This document shows, piece by piece, positions 50,115 to 58,813 of a DNA stretch of 64,000 nucleotides. The stretch covers positions 248,001 to 312,000 of the forward strand of contig CAJQMR010000016.1 in assembly GCA_905479495.1 (NCBI GenBank). Reading direction: 5' to 3'. Origin of the DNA: an uncultured Anaerolineae bacterium (GTDB lineage: Bacteria; Chloroflexota; Anaerolineae; Promineifilales; Promineifilaceae). A model generated the notes under the pieces. That model did not search any database and was not told the origin of the DNA. It saw nothing but the letters and a program-made list of their open reading frames with translations. Positions within the stretch are counted from its first letter, which is position 1. The number at the start of each line of letters is the position of its first letter. A program made the translations under genes and the position numbers.

Positions 50115-51206
50115 ATGGCAAAATTATTAATTGTGGACGACGATCCATTTATTACTGAATCCCTTAAAGTGGGGCTAGGCAGTCATGGTCATCAGGTTTT
50201 TGCTGGGCACAATGGCCAGGAAGGGGTTGATCTGGTAGGTGAGCTGACACCAGACCTGGTGATTATTGATATGACGATGCCGATTATGGACGGATTGGAA
50301 GCCACCGAGCAAATTCGCCAGCAGTCGGACGTGCCAATCATTATGCTAACGGCCGAAACAGACGAAGAGGATGTGGTAAATGCTCTGCAAACAGGGGTGG
50401 ACGAGTTTCTGGGCAAGCCATTTCGTCTCAAAGAGCTGGCAGCCCGCATTGAAGCAATCATTCGCCGACGCCAATGGGACCAAAACAAAACGGAAGCAGA
50501 AATCGCCCAGCTCAAACAAAACCTGATGGCGACCATGACTCACGAGCTGCGCACCCCCATCGCCACCATTCTCAACACGCTAGAAATTGTGTTTGCTACT
50601 GCCGGGAAAAACGATTTTCAATCGCAGCTGCGCTTTTTAGAGCGTGTACAGCACAACACCCATACGTTAAACCGGCTGGTGGAAGATTTGCTTATTTTGG
50701 CTCAGATTGATGAAGGATTGGAGATTTTGCGACGGCCGTTTCCCCTCCATACTGAAATCGAACGCCTTATTGCTAAAAGGCAAACCGAAATTGCCGAACG
50801 TGGCCTCGCCATCCAGAACGAAATCGAGCCAACCTGGGAAATTAACGGCGACACGCATAAACTCCGTCATCTCTTTTATCATTTACTGGACAATGCTCTC
50901 AAGTTTAGCTGCCCGGACCAAACCATTCGCATTTGGGCCAAGGCGGATGATACGGGGAATATTCATCTGGGTGTCACCGACCAGGGCATTGGCATTCACC
51001 CTAACAGTCATGCCAAAATTTTCGAGCGGTTTGTGCAGCTTGAGCGCGGCGACAATCGCAGTTACAACGGATTAGGGATTGGGCTAACCATTGCCCAGGC
51101 ATTGGCTGAAGCGCACAACGGCCGTATCACCGTCAGCAGCGAGCCAAACAAAGGCAGCCAATTCATCCTCATCCTGCCCGCAGCAGAAGCTGACTGGATA
51201 GTTTAG
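50115..51206 (+). CDS. Receiver domain fused to histidine kinase
   Basis: 363 residues from the ATG at 50115 (GGGAAGA upstream). Residues 1-122 are a response-regulator receiver: LLIVDDDPFI, LVIIDMTMPIMDG (phospho-Asp) and EFLGKPFRL (Lys). A short coiled linker leads to a HisKA region (LMATMTHELRTPIATIL, phospho-His) and an HATPase domain (HLLDNALKF N-box, GVTDQGIGI G1 and GLGIGLTIAQALAEAHNG G2). It is soluble, with no output domain. Probably an intermediate in a phosphorelay. Confidence 0.92.
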   Translation: MAKLLIVDDDPFITESLKVGLGSHGHQVFAGHNGQEGVDLVGELTPDLVIIDMTMPIMDGLEATEQIRQQSDVPIIMLTAETDEEDVVNALQTGVDEFLGKPFRLKELAARIEAIIRRRQWDQNKTEAEIAQLKQNLMATMTHELRTPIATILNTLEIVFATAGKNDFQSQLRFLERVQHNTHTLNRLVEDLLILAQIDEGLEILRRPFPLHTEIERLIAKRQTEIAERGLAIQNEIEPTWEINGDTHKLRHLFYHLLDNALKFSCPDQTIRIWAKADDTGNIHLGVTDQGIGIHPNSHAKIFERFVQLERGDNRSYNGLGIGLTIAQALAEAHNGRITVSSEPNKGSQFILILPAAEADWIV

Positions 51207-51218
51207 TTTAGCGGAACA

Positions 51219-52436
51219 CTAGTTGTCCTGGTCGGAAACGGCCGTTGGCGTCATTTCTGGCGTCGGCGGCACCTCAACCGTGGGCGTCGGCGTTTTATAC
51301 GATTCCGTAACCAGCTCAACCGTAACCAGTTCTCCCGCCACAACCTCTACCGGCTGCCGGTACTCAACCCCTTGCAGCTTTACGTATAGCGTATACTCAC
51401 CCGGCCGCACATCCGCAAACAGAAAATTCTCTGCTAGCAACTCATCTGCATTTATTAGATTTTGGGGATCGCCCTGGTAGCTAAACGTGTTGACAAACTC
51501 TGGCTCATCTTCGCTGCTGACGAGCGTAACGACCACGCCCTGCCACGGCCGTCCTTGCGGATCAATCAGGCGACCAGCAACCACACCGCGCGTCGGCCCC
51601 GGATCGATCCACAGCATGGGGTTACGGGTTGAGCTGAACGCATTGCTGCCGACACGTACTTCCAGGTGAAGATGGGGCACCGTTGCCGCCCCGCCCACGC
51701 CTACCTCAGCAACAGGCTCACCTTGGGACACATGTTGCCCAACCTCTACGCTCAAACCCAGCACATGGCCATACAGCACATAGATCGGCTGCCCTTGCCA
51801 CGTTTGGTCGAGTTCCAACACCACCAGATGGCCGTACCAGTCACAGCGCCAGCCGTACAGCTCCGACTCATCTGCCTGGGAGACCACCACCGTGCCATCG
51901 GCTACGGCCAGCACCGGCAGCCCCAGTTCACCCGCAATGTCGATGCCGTTGTGCAGCAGGTAACGGCCGTCTCCATCACTGCCATAAGGAAATGTCTTGT
52001 TAATGATGGTGCGACCACCACCGGGTACGGGCTTCACAAAATCAAAATGAGCCATAGGATCGCCCACAGGCTGGGGCCAGGCATCCGCCGCTAAAAAGTA
52101 ACGGGTGTACGGCGGCTTAATTGGCGCCTCTGCCGGGCAGCGACGATTGATAGGAACGGCCGTTGGCGTCATAGTTTCGGTGGGAACGGCCGTTGGCGTA
52201 TTGGTCTGCGTGGGCTGCGGCGTCAGCGTTGGTGGGTCGGTAGGCGTCGCCGATGGCGTCCAGGTAGTTGTTGGGGAAGGAATGAGCGTGGCGCTGGGTA
52301 GTAACGTTGGCAATGGTTCTGTCGCCACAGCCGCAATCGCCACAGCCGGAGCCGCATCAGCCGACTGTCCACAGCCGCTGCCCAATAAAATCAACAAAAG
52401 GCTAATCAATAGATAAAAAACAGGTAACCGCTTCAT
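51219..52436 (-). CDS. Lipoprotein M23-family (LytM) peptidase
   Basis: 405 residues from the ATG at 52436 (GGGAG upstream); the frame is open to 52562. Lipobox LLGSGC, then a Thr/Pro linker to about residue 105. The M23 domain has HNGIDIAGELG (zinc His and Asp), LYGHVLGLSV and HLHLEVRVG (His-x-His). Its zinc site is complete. A small beta domain and a second Thr/Pro tail follow. It cuts peptide cross-links of peptidoglycan or activates amidases, outside the membrane. Confidence 0.9.
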   Translation of the reverse strand: MKRLPVFYLLISLLLILLGSGCGQSADAAPAVAIAAVATEPLPTLLPSATLIPSPTTTWTPSATPTDPPTLTPQPTQTNTPTAVPTETMTPTAVPINRRCPAEAPIKPPYTRYFLAADAWPQPVGDPMAHFDFVKPVPGGGRTIINKTFPYGSDGDGRYLLHNGIDIAGELGLPVLAVADGTVVVSQADESELYGWRCDWYGHLVVLELDQTWQGQPIYVLYGHVLGLSVEVGQHVSQGEPVAEVGVGGAATVPHLHLEVRVGSNAFSSTRNPMLWIDPGPTRGVVAGRLIDPQGRPWQGVVVTLVSSEDEPEFVNTFSYQGDPQNLINADELLAENFLFADVRPGEYTLYVKLQGVEYRQPVEVVAGELVTVELVTESYKTPTPTVEVPPTPEMTPTAVSDQDN

Positions 52437-52513
52437 AAAGCTCCCAAATGTTTGTGATGGGGTATTGTCGCTGAGGGAGAAACGGCCGTCAAATGAGACA
52501 ATCTTCAAACCAG

Positions 52514-52543
52514 TTGACAAGAAGAGCCTTTCCAGTGTAGAAA
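52514..52543 (+). promoter_or_regulatory. Possible promoter of the methyltransferase gene
   Basis: A perfect TTGACA, 18 bases, TAGAAA. The gene follows 85 bases later with AAAGGAAAG before its ATG. Confidence 0.45.
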
Positions 52544-52627
52544 GTGATTGTACGTCCACCACATTTTCAGCAAGAAGAATTAACTACAGTGCAAGCCAAG
52601 ACCTACTAAACGATAAAGGAAAGAAAA

Positions 52628-53407
52628 ATGGGATCATCAGAATTGCAAGGTAAGCTTTGGGGGGCTGCAGCGCGGGACTGGGCTGAGTTGTTTGAACCAA
52701 CAAGTATGCCAATATGGGAGGCAATGTTAGATTCAGCCGAGGTTGGACAAGGTACACGGTTTTTGGATCTTGGCTGCGGCGGTGGTGGTGCCAGTGTGCT
52801 CGCTGCCAAACGCGGGGCACAAGTTGCCGGATTAGATGCCGCAGAAGCACTCCTTGATATTGCACGTGAACGACTGCCTGATGGCAACTTTCGTGTAGGT
52901 GATTTAGAAAAACTACCTCACGATAACAATAGTTTCGACGTCGCTTTTGCTTCATTGTCAATAATGTTCGCCACCAATCCTTCTGTTGTTCTGGGTGAAA
53001 TGGAACGCGTCACTGTCTCTGGAGGGCATGTAACTGTCGGTATCTGGGGCAAGCCGGAAGATTGCGAGTATCGGCATATACTAAAGGCAGTGGCGGACAG
53101 CCTGCCATCACCACCAACTGGTAAAGGTCCATTTACTCTTTCTGAAACGGGGAAATTGGAAGAAATGATGGAAACTGTTGGGCTCAAGGTGCTAGACAGT
53201 GGGGAAGTCGATGCCCCTTTCCAGTTTGCAAATTCTGAGCTTATGTGGCAAGCGGTGAGCTCAGTTGGGCCCATACAATCTGCTAAGGAAATGGTCAACC
53301 AACGAAAATTAAAAGTGGCAATAATACAAGCAGCTAAACCGTTTCAATCAGACAAGGGGGAGATATTATTTAATAATCGCTTTCGTTACGTTACCGCAGT
53401 AGCTTAA
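52628..53407 (+). CDS. Class I SAM-dependent methyltransferase
   Basis: 259 residues. FLDLGCGGGGASVLAAKRGAQVAGLDAAEALL is SAM-binding motif I and the acidic strand that follows. VAFASLSIMFATNPSVVLGEMERV continues the Methyltransf_11 pattern. The acceptor is unknown. Its codon use is more AT-rich than that of its neighbours and it has no ACGGCCGT, so it may be a recent arrival (inference). Confidence 0.88.
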   Translation: MGSSELQGKLWGAAARDWAELFEPTSMPIWEAMLDSAEVGQGTRFLDLGCGGGGASVLAAKRGAQVAGLDAAEALLDIARERLPDGNFRVGDLEKLPHDNNSFDVAFASLSIMFATNPSVVLGEMERVTVSGGHVTVGIWGKPEDCEYRHILKAVADSLPSPPTGKGPFTLSETGKLEEMMETVGLKVLDSGEVDAPFQFANSELMWQAVSSVGPIQSAKEMVNQRKLKVAIIQAAKPFQSDKGEILFNNRFRYVTAVA

Positions 53408-53501
53408 GGTAGTAGAACGAACCAACGCGCGACCAGTCAGGGAACTGAACAAAAAAACAGACAAACTCAAATAATGAGAGCGATATTATAACCAAAGTTA
53501 G

Positions 53502-53531
53502 TTGCCAGCAACGGCCGTTTCTGTTTATAAT
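53502..53531 (+). promoter_or_regulatory. Promoter of the second valS T-box transcript
   Basis: TTGCCA, 18 bases, TATAAT. An ACGGCCGT motif lies within the spacer. Transcription would start near 53538. The 53408-53501 stretch before it shows no gene. Confidence 0.65.
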
Positions 53532-53537
53532 GCCTTC

Positions 53538-53897
53538 ATAATCAAATAAAGCATCATCTCCGGGAGGAGTAGCTGGTATCGAGACTGACAGAAAAGATGG
53601 GGTTGTGCAAGCAAGCTTGCCAGTTGAAAGCCCCCACAGCCAACGCCCAGCGAAAGTCGCCCGGTAGGATTACCGAAGAAATGTGCGGTAATCAGTGATC
53701 GGTAATCCGTAATCGGTAAAAACCGATTACTGTTCACCGATTACCGTTTACCAAACAAAGTAGACCGGTACGGGTAAGCCCGTTACAGCGCAATCCCGAT
53801 GTTGGTCGGGATAAAGAGTGTGGAAAAAACTTCCACAAAAAGAGGTGGTACCGCGGAATCAAGCCCATTTCGTCCTCAACGGATGATTTGGGCTTTT
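53538..53897 (+). promoter_or_regulatory. T-box riboswitch of the second valS
   Basis: The T-box sequence AGAGGTGGTACCGCGG (53841-53856) is followed by a terminator whose arms AAGCCCA and TGGGCTT enclose TCGTCC/GGATGA and end in five T (to 53897). The Stem I region begins near GGGAGGAGTAGC (53561) and carries CGAAAGTCGCCCGG. The GTC at 53656-53658 is the candidate valine specifier and has the same flanks as in the leader at 26985. The TGGT bulge fits discriminator A. A GTAATCGG-family repeat again lies between Stem I and the T-box. Confidence 0.88.
53687..53750. repeat. GTAATCGGT-family inverted repeat inside the second T-box leader
   Basis: GGTAATCAGTGATCGGTAAT and CCGTAATCGGTAAA face ACCGATTACTGTTC and ACCGATTACCGTTTACC. 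Confidence 0.85.
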
Positions 53898-53903
53898 TAG
53901 TTG

Positions 53904-53978
53904 GGGAGATTAGAGAATTGGAGATTGGAGATTGATGTTTTCTGAACAAAAATCTCCAATCTCCAGTCTCCAATCTCC
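53904..53978. repeat. GGAGATTGG-family inverted repeat between T-box terminator and valS2
   Basis: GGGGAGATTAGAGAATTGGA and GATTGGAGATTG face AATCTCCAATCTCCAGTCTC and CAATCTCC. Confidence 0.85.
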
Positions 53979-53998
53979 GTAATTCCGGAGGTTTTATC

Positions 53999-56497
53999 AT
54001 GTCTTTACCCAAACGGTACAATCCAAAAACGGCCGAACCTGCCCTGGAAGCGCAGTGGCAAGACAACGGCACCTATCATTTTGATCCCAATTCAGATGCC
54101 CCCGTGTTCAGCATCGACACGCCGCCGCCGTCGGTATCTGGGCATCTGCATTTGGGGCATGTGTACTCCTACAGCCAGACCGATTTTATTGTCCGATTTT
54201 TTCGGATGAACGGCCGTAACCTGTTCTACCCCATGGGCTTCGACGACAACGGCCTGCCCACCGAAAAGTTGGTGGAGCGGCTGGAAGGCGTGCGTGCCCC
54301 CGACATTGGTCGGCAAGCGTTCATTGACCTTTGCCTGAAAGTGAGCGAGGAAACCGAAGGCAAATACCGCGAGCTATGGCAGCGGTTAGGATTGTCCATC
54401 GACTGGCGCTACACTTACCGCACCATCGACGACAATTCACGGCGGCTGGCCCAATGGTCCTTCCTCGATTTGCACAAAAAAGGGCTGGCCTATCGCCAAA
54501 AATCCCCCGCCATTTGGTGCCCGGAATGCCAAACCGCCATCGCCCAGGCCGAACTGAACGATTTCGAGCGGGAAAGCACGTTTTACACGCTGGCCTTCAA
54601 ACTGGAAGATGGCAGCATGTTACCAATTGCCACGACACGACCCGAACTGCTGCCCGCCTGTGTAGCCGTGTTTGTGCACCCGGAAGACGGCCGTTTCACC
54701 CCCTATCTCGGCCAGCTAATCACCACCCCCTACACCCACCAGCAGGTGCCGCTGTTGGCCGATCCCGCCGCCGAGCCAGAAAAAGGGACCGGCGCGGTGA
54801 TGTGCTGCACCTTTGGCGACAACGCCGACGTGACCTGGTGGCGCACCCACCATTTGCCGTTGATAGAAGCGATTGGTGGAGACGGCCGTCTCACCCCCGC
54901 CGCCGGTCCCGATCTTGCCGGACACACGACCGCTGAGGCCCGCCAAATCATCATCGCCAAGCTCAAAGACGCGGGCGAGCTGTTGGGTGAAGAGAAAATC
55001 AGCCAGCACGTACGCACCCATGAGCGCTGTGACACGCCGGTAGAGTATCGCGTGGTGTCACAATGGTTCATCCGCCTGCTGGATTTTAAGGATGAACTGC
55101 TGGCGCAGGGTGAGCAAATCAACTGGCAGCCAGCCCACATGAAGCTGCGCTACCGGCAGTGGGTGGAGAACCTGGCCTGGGATTGGTGCATCTCGCGGCA
55201 GCGCTTTTTTGGCGTGCCCTTCCCCGTGTGGACCTGCGCCAACTGCGGCGAGACCATTCTGGCCGATGAGGCTGATTTGCCCGTGGACCCACTAGCCGAC
55301 AAACCAGCTCGCCCTTGCCCAACCTGCCAATCCGAAGAGTTCACCCCCGAGGCAGACGTGATGGACACCTGGGCTACGTCGTCGCTGTCGCCCCAAATTG
55401 TGGGCCAGTGGCCACACAACAACGCCTTGTACGAGCAAACCTACCCGTTCTCGCTGCGGCCACAGGCGCATGAGATTATTCGCACCTGGGCCTTTTACAC
55501 CATCGCCAAATCTTGGCTGCATTTTGGCACACGGCCGTTTAGCTCCGTAGCGATTTCTGGCTGGGGATTGGCTCCGGCAGGCGAAGGCAAAATCAGCAAG
55601 AGCAAAAAGAGCAGCGTAACCGGCCCCATGGAGATGATTGAGCAATACTCCGCCGATGCGGTGCGCTATTGGGCCGCCAGCACGGGTCTGGGCAAAGACG
55701 CCATCATTAGCGAGGAAAAAATTCAGGCCGGGGCGAAGCTGGTGACCAAATTGTGGAACGTGGCCCGGTTTTGTGCGAGATTTTTGGGAGAAGATGGGGG
55801 AGATCAGAGATTGGAGATTGGAGATTCTGCTGTTCAATCAATCTCCGATCTCAAATCTCCAATCTCCTTCACCCTGGCGGATAGATGGTTGCTAGCGCAC
55901 ACGCAGCAGTTGATTGAGCGCACGACAAAATTGTATGAACAGTATGATTATGCCACGGCAAAAAGCGAAATTGAGCAATTTTTCTGGCAAATTTTGGCGG
56001 ACAACTACCTGGAGATGGCCAAGCTGCGGCTGTACGCAGGCGGCGAATCCAGCAATGGCGCGCGCTACGCGCTGCACCACGCTTTGCTAACCACGCTCAA
56101 GCTCTTGGCACCCATTTTGCCATTTGTGACGGAGCGCATTTACCAAGGCATGTTTGCCGAGGGGTGCGATTCTGCCTCAATTCACACATCAACCTGGCCA
56201 GCGGGGAACGCGGCTTGGTGGGATGATACGGCCGTACTTCACGGCAACCAACTCGTAGAAATCGCAACGGCCGTACGCCGCTACAAAAGTGAGCAAAACC
56301 TGTCGCTGGGGGCCGAACTGGCCAGCCTGCACCTGCACACCACTGACGCCGAACTGGCCGCGCAGCTCCAAAACGCCATCACCGATCTCAGCAGCATCAC
56401 GCGGGCCAAAGAAATTGTATTGGCTGGGAAAATGGAGGAGGGCATGTTGGGAAACGGCCGTTGGCAGCTCATTATCAAAGAAACGCTTGAAACCTAA
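53999..56497 (+). CDS. valS: Valyl-tRNA synthetase, archaeal/rickettsial type, with repeat insertion
   Basis: 832 residues, ATG after GGAGG. PPPSVSGHLHLGHVYSYSQTD is the HIGH motif and FYPMGFDDNGLPTEKLVE is typical of the second ValRS lineage. A zinc-ribbon (CPECQ) and a second CxxC pair (CANC, CPTC) are present. The KMSKS loop reads KISKSKKSS. The C-terminal coiled coil of bacterial ValRS is missing or short. At 55798-55867 an inverted repeat adds about 23 residues at the entry to the anticodon-binding domain. It differs clearly from the ValRS at 24185. Confidence 0.92.
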   Translation: MSLPKRYNPKTAEPALEAQWQDNGTYHFDPNSDAPVFSIDTPPPSVSGHLHLGHVYSYSQTDFIVRFFRMNGRNLFYPMGFDDNGLPTEKLVERLEGVRAPDIGRQAFIDLCLKVSEETEGKYRELWQRLGLSIDWRYTYRTIDDNSRRLAQWSFLDLHKKGLAYRQKSPAIWCPECQTAIAQAELNDFERESTFYTLAFKLEDGSMLPIATTRPELLPACVAVFVHPEDGRFTPYLGQLITTPYTHQQVPLLADPAAEPEKGTGAVMCCTFGDNADVTWWRTHHLPLIEAIGGDGRLTPAAGPDLAGHTTAEARQIIIAKLKDAGELLGEEKISQHVRTHERCDTPVEYRVVSQWFIRLLDFKDELLAQGEQINWQPAHMKLRYRQWVENLAWDWCISRQRFFGVPFPVWTCANCGETILADEADLPVDPLADKPARPCPTCQSEEFTPEADVMDTWATSSLSPQIVGQWPHNNALYEQTYPFSLRPQAHEIIRTWAFYTIAKSWLHFGTRPFSSVAISGWGLAPAGEGKISKSKKSSVTGPMEMIEQYSADAVRYWAASTGLGKDAIISEEKIQAGAKLVTKLWNVARFCARFLGEDGGDQRLEIGDSAVQSISDLKSPISFTLADRWLLAHTQQLIERTTKLYEQYDYATAKSEIEQFFWQILADNYLEMAKLRLYAGGESSNGARYALHHALLTTLKLLAPILPFVTERIYQGMFAEGCDSASIHTSTWPAGNAAWWDDTAVLHGNQLVEIATAVRRYKSEQNLSLGAELASLHLHTTDAELAAQLQNAITDLSSITRAKEIVLAGKMEEGMLGNGRWQLIIKETLET
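55798..55867. repeat. GGAGATTGG-family inverted repeat inside the second valS
   Basis: GGGGAGATCAGAGATTGGAG faces CAAATCTCCAATCTCC. Translated in frame as GGDQRLEIGDSAVQ and SISDLKSPIS. Confidence 0.88.
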
Positions 56498-56515
56498 CCA
56501 CCAAAAATTAAAAAT

Positions 56516-56573
56516 CAAAGATTTCGCAGATTAAACAGATTGTATCTGGCTAATCTGCGAAATCTGCTGATAA
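56516..56573. repeat. Inverted repeat between the second valS and ccdA
   Basis: AAGATTTCGCAGATTAAACA faces CTAATCTGCGAAATCTGC. Between convergent genes; could terminate both. Confidence 0.7.
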
Positions 56574-56584
56574 ACACCCTGTTT

Positions 56585-57250
56585 CTAAAAATTTGGAATC
56601 ACATCGACCCACAGGCCAAAAACACCAATCGCCACCAGCAGCACGCCCGAGATGCGCGTGAGCAGCTTATAATTTTGGCCCATCCAGCTGGTAAAGCGGC
56701 GCTGGATCGACATAGCGATGAACGGCAATAAAACTAGCGGCCAGCCAAAGCCAATGCCAAAAAACAAAAAGTAGGCAAGACTGCTAGATAAATTGGCCAC
56801 GCTGCCCGCGCCCAATAAAAAGGCACTCACAATGAGTGGTCCAGCGCAGGGCAAGGTCATGGGGCCAAGCATCAGCCCATAAACATAGGCTCCAGCATAA
56901 GGGTTACTCAGCACAGGCGTTTGGGCCATGGAGAGCCGGTTGAATGGATTGCGACCTGTGAGCATAAGCACCCCCAGCACAATCACGATGATGTAGATAA
57001 TCGGCAGCAAAACAGAAAGTGTATTGCCAAAACTTTTCTGAAGCAGGTACAAAATCAACCCGACTAATAACATCATGCTGAGAACACCCCCCAGCACCAA
57101 CAGCCCCAACCATTTCGTGGCTCGCTGAGACCGTTCATTTTGGGCATTCCCGGCCAGGTAAGCAATCAGGCCGGGATACAGCGGCAAAATACAAACGTTT
57201 GTGAGAATGGCGCTGTTACCCAACACAAACGCCTCGATTAATTGGCTCAT
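56585..57250 (-). CDS. ccdA: CcdA/DsbD-type thiol-disulfide transporter
   Basis: 221 residues with six membrane helices. LTNVCILPLYPGLIAYL and GPMTLPCAGPLIVSAFLLGAG each hold the conserved Cys-Pro half-site of CcdA. It passes reducing electrons from cytoplasmic thioredoxin to extracytoplasmic thioredoxin-like proteins. The TlpA-like gene just upstream is the likely partner. Confidence 0.92.
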   Translation of the reverse strand: MSQLIEAFVLGNSAILTNVCILPLYPGLIAYLAGNAQNERSQRATKWLGLLVLGGVLSMMLLVGLILYLLQKSFGNTLSVLLPIIYIIVIVLGVLMLTGRNPFNRLSMAQTPVLSNPYAGAYVYGLMLGPMTLPCAGPLIVSAFLLGAGSVANLSSSLAYFLFFGIGFGWPLVLLPFIAMSIQRRFTSWMGQNYKLLTRISGVLLVAIGVFGLWVDVIPNF

Positions 57251-57274
57251 GTTTTTTTACTCTCGTTGGAATTT

Positions 57275-57327
57275 GTAGCCGCAGTTTCTTACCGCGCTCT
57301 TTTTTCGCGGTAAGAAACCACGGCTAC
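57275..57327. repeat. Inverted repeat with GTAGCCGCAGTTTCTTACCG arms
   Basis: GTAGCCGCAGTTTCTTACCG (from 57275) pairs almost fully with CGGTAAGAAACCACGGCTAC (to 57327). A single arm of the same element overlaps the end of thyA at 59068-59090. It may end transcription between the TlpA-like gene and ccdA. Confidence 0.8.
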
Positions 57328-57336
57328 GGAAGATTT

Positions 57337-58125
57337 TTAACCCTGGGAAGCAGCTTCCAGATTTTGCAGAAGTTCTTCAGGCCCTTCGAAACCGGTGGTC
57401 AACTCTGTAGTAGAGCCATCGGGGCGAATGATAAAGTGTGGCGTAGATGGCGGGTTGGTGATTGATTGGCCAAATGTCTCTACCAGGGAAACGAGCATTT
57501 CTGGCGTGGCCACGGCAAAGGCCCAATCAAACCCAGTTTCTTCTGTGTAGTTGGCCAAATCGCCATTGCCGATGTTGGTTTCCACGCTCAGCGAGACAAA
57601 AACAACGTCTTCGCTGTCGCCCAACTGGGCTTTGGCCTGGGAAACGTTGCCCAGCTGGCGGCGGCAGTTGGTGCACCAGGTAGCCATTGGCTCTACAAAA
57701 ACAGTCTTGCCAGCAAAGTCAGCCAGGGTAAAGGTCTCGCCAGAGCGCACGTCCGTGAGAGCAATCGTTTTCCAGGCAGGAACGTCAGACATAGCCATAT
57801 CTTCGTCCATTGACTCGGCCATATCATCCATTTCTTCCATCGTTTCTTCCATCTCGGCCATACCTTCTTCATGTTCGGTCATGGCCATGTCCTCGTCCAT
57901 GGATTCATCTTCCATCATCTCTTCGTTATCCATCGACTCGTCCATCATCTCTTCATCGCTTGTGGATTCGTCCATCATTTCATCAGCAGAGTTATCCATC
58001 ATTTCTTCGTCTGTTGTGGTGGTATTGGAGGTGCTGGGTTCAACGGCCGTTTCCGAGCCACCACCACATGCAGCCAACAACAGCAAAGTAATTAACAAAA
58101 GTAAATAAATCTTTATATTTTTCAT
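57337..58125 (-). CDS. TlpA/ResA-like thioredoxin lipoprotein with Met- and acid-rich linker
   Basis: 262 residues. Lipobox LLLAAC (Cys 20). Residues 38-115 are almost only Asp, Glu, Met and Ser (repeats such as EEMMDES and MDEDMAM). Residues 120-260 are a thioredoxin fold with active site WCTNC. It is held on the outer face of the membrane and is probably reduced by the CcdA encoded next to it. The Met/acid linker could bind copper or other metals (inference). GAGGAG before the ATG. Confidence 0.88.
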   Translation of the reverse strand: MKNIKIYLLLLITLLLLAACGGGSETAVEPSTSNTTTTDEEMMDNSADEMMDESTSDEEMMDESMDNEEMMEDESMDEDMAMTEHEEGMAEMEETMEEMDDMAESMDEDMAMSDVPAWKTIALTDVRSGETFTLADFAGKTVFVEPMATWCTNCRRQLGNVSQAKAQLGDSEDVVFVSLSVETNIGNGDLANYTEETGFDWAFAVATPEMLVSLVETFGQSITNPPSTPHFIIRPDGSTTELTTGFEGPEELLQNLEAASQG

Positions 58126-58285
58126 TCAGGGTTTCTCCTCAATTTCGATTTTGTAAGTCTGTAAACCTGGCAGCCCAAGAGCGACTACCAGCACAGAAGA
58201 TAGCGGGCAACAATTAACACCAGCTTCTCAAATGATTACAGATTGCTTACAAAGAAACGTAGGGAAACTTACACAAATGGGGAAG

Positions 58286-58813
58286 CTACTCATCCCGCTC
58301 TAAAATGAGCCAGGTGAAAGCAAAATTATGCCGCTCGTCAGCAGGATGATGCTGGCGAAAGGTTTCTTGCCAGGCAGACCACTCAAATTCGGGGAAATAA
58401 GCATCGCCTTCCAGCTCAGCCTCGACCAGCGTCAGGTAAAGTCGAGTGGTTTGGGGCAGCAGCTGCGCATACAAATTTGCCCCACCACCAATGATAATTT
58501 CTGGCGCGTCACCCGCCGCCAGCGCATCTTCCACCGAATGCACCACCGTGGCTCCGGGTGCCTCATAACTGCGGTCGCGCGTCAAGACGATGTTGTGCCG
58601 CCCCTTGAGCGGCCGAAATTTGGCCGGAATTGACGCGTAGGTCTTGCGGCCCATGATGACGGGCTTGCCCATCGTCTGCTGCACAAACCATTGCATGTCA
58701 TCCGGCAAGCGCCAGGGCAGCCCATTGTCCGCGCCAATCAGGCGATTCTTGTCCATCGCCACGACCATCGCCAATATTTTTTTTGGTTTTTTTGAAACCC
58801 CAGCAATATTCAT
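58286..58813 (-). CDS. folA: Dihydrofolate reductase
   Basis: 175 residues. MVVAMDKNRLIGADNGLPWRLPDDMQWF holds the active-site Asp, VIMGRKTYASIP the NADPH motif and IIIGGGANLYAQLL the second Gly-rich loop. It regenerates tetrahydrofolate after ThyA. It starts directly after the stop of the small gene at 58814, in an operon with thyA. Confidence 0.95.
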   Translation of the reverse strand: MNIAGVSKKPKKILAMVVAMDKNRLIGADNGLPWRLPDDMQWFVQQTMGKPVIMGRKTYASIPAKFRPLKGRHNIVLTRDRSYEAPGATVVHSVEDALAAGDAPEIIIGGGANLYAQLLPQTTRLYLTLVEAELEGDAYFPEFEWSAWQETFRQHHPADERHNFAFTWLILERDE

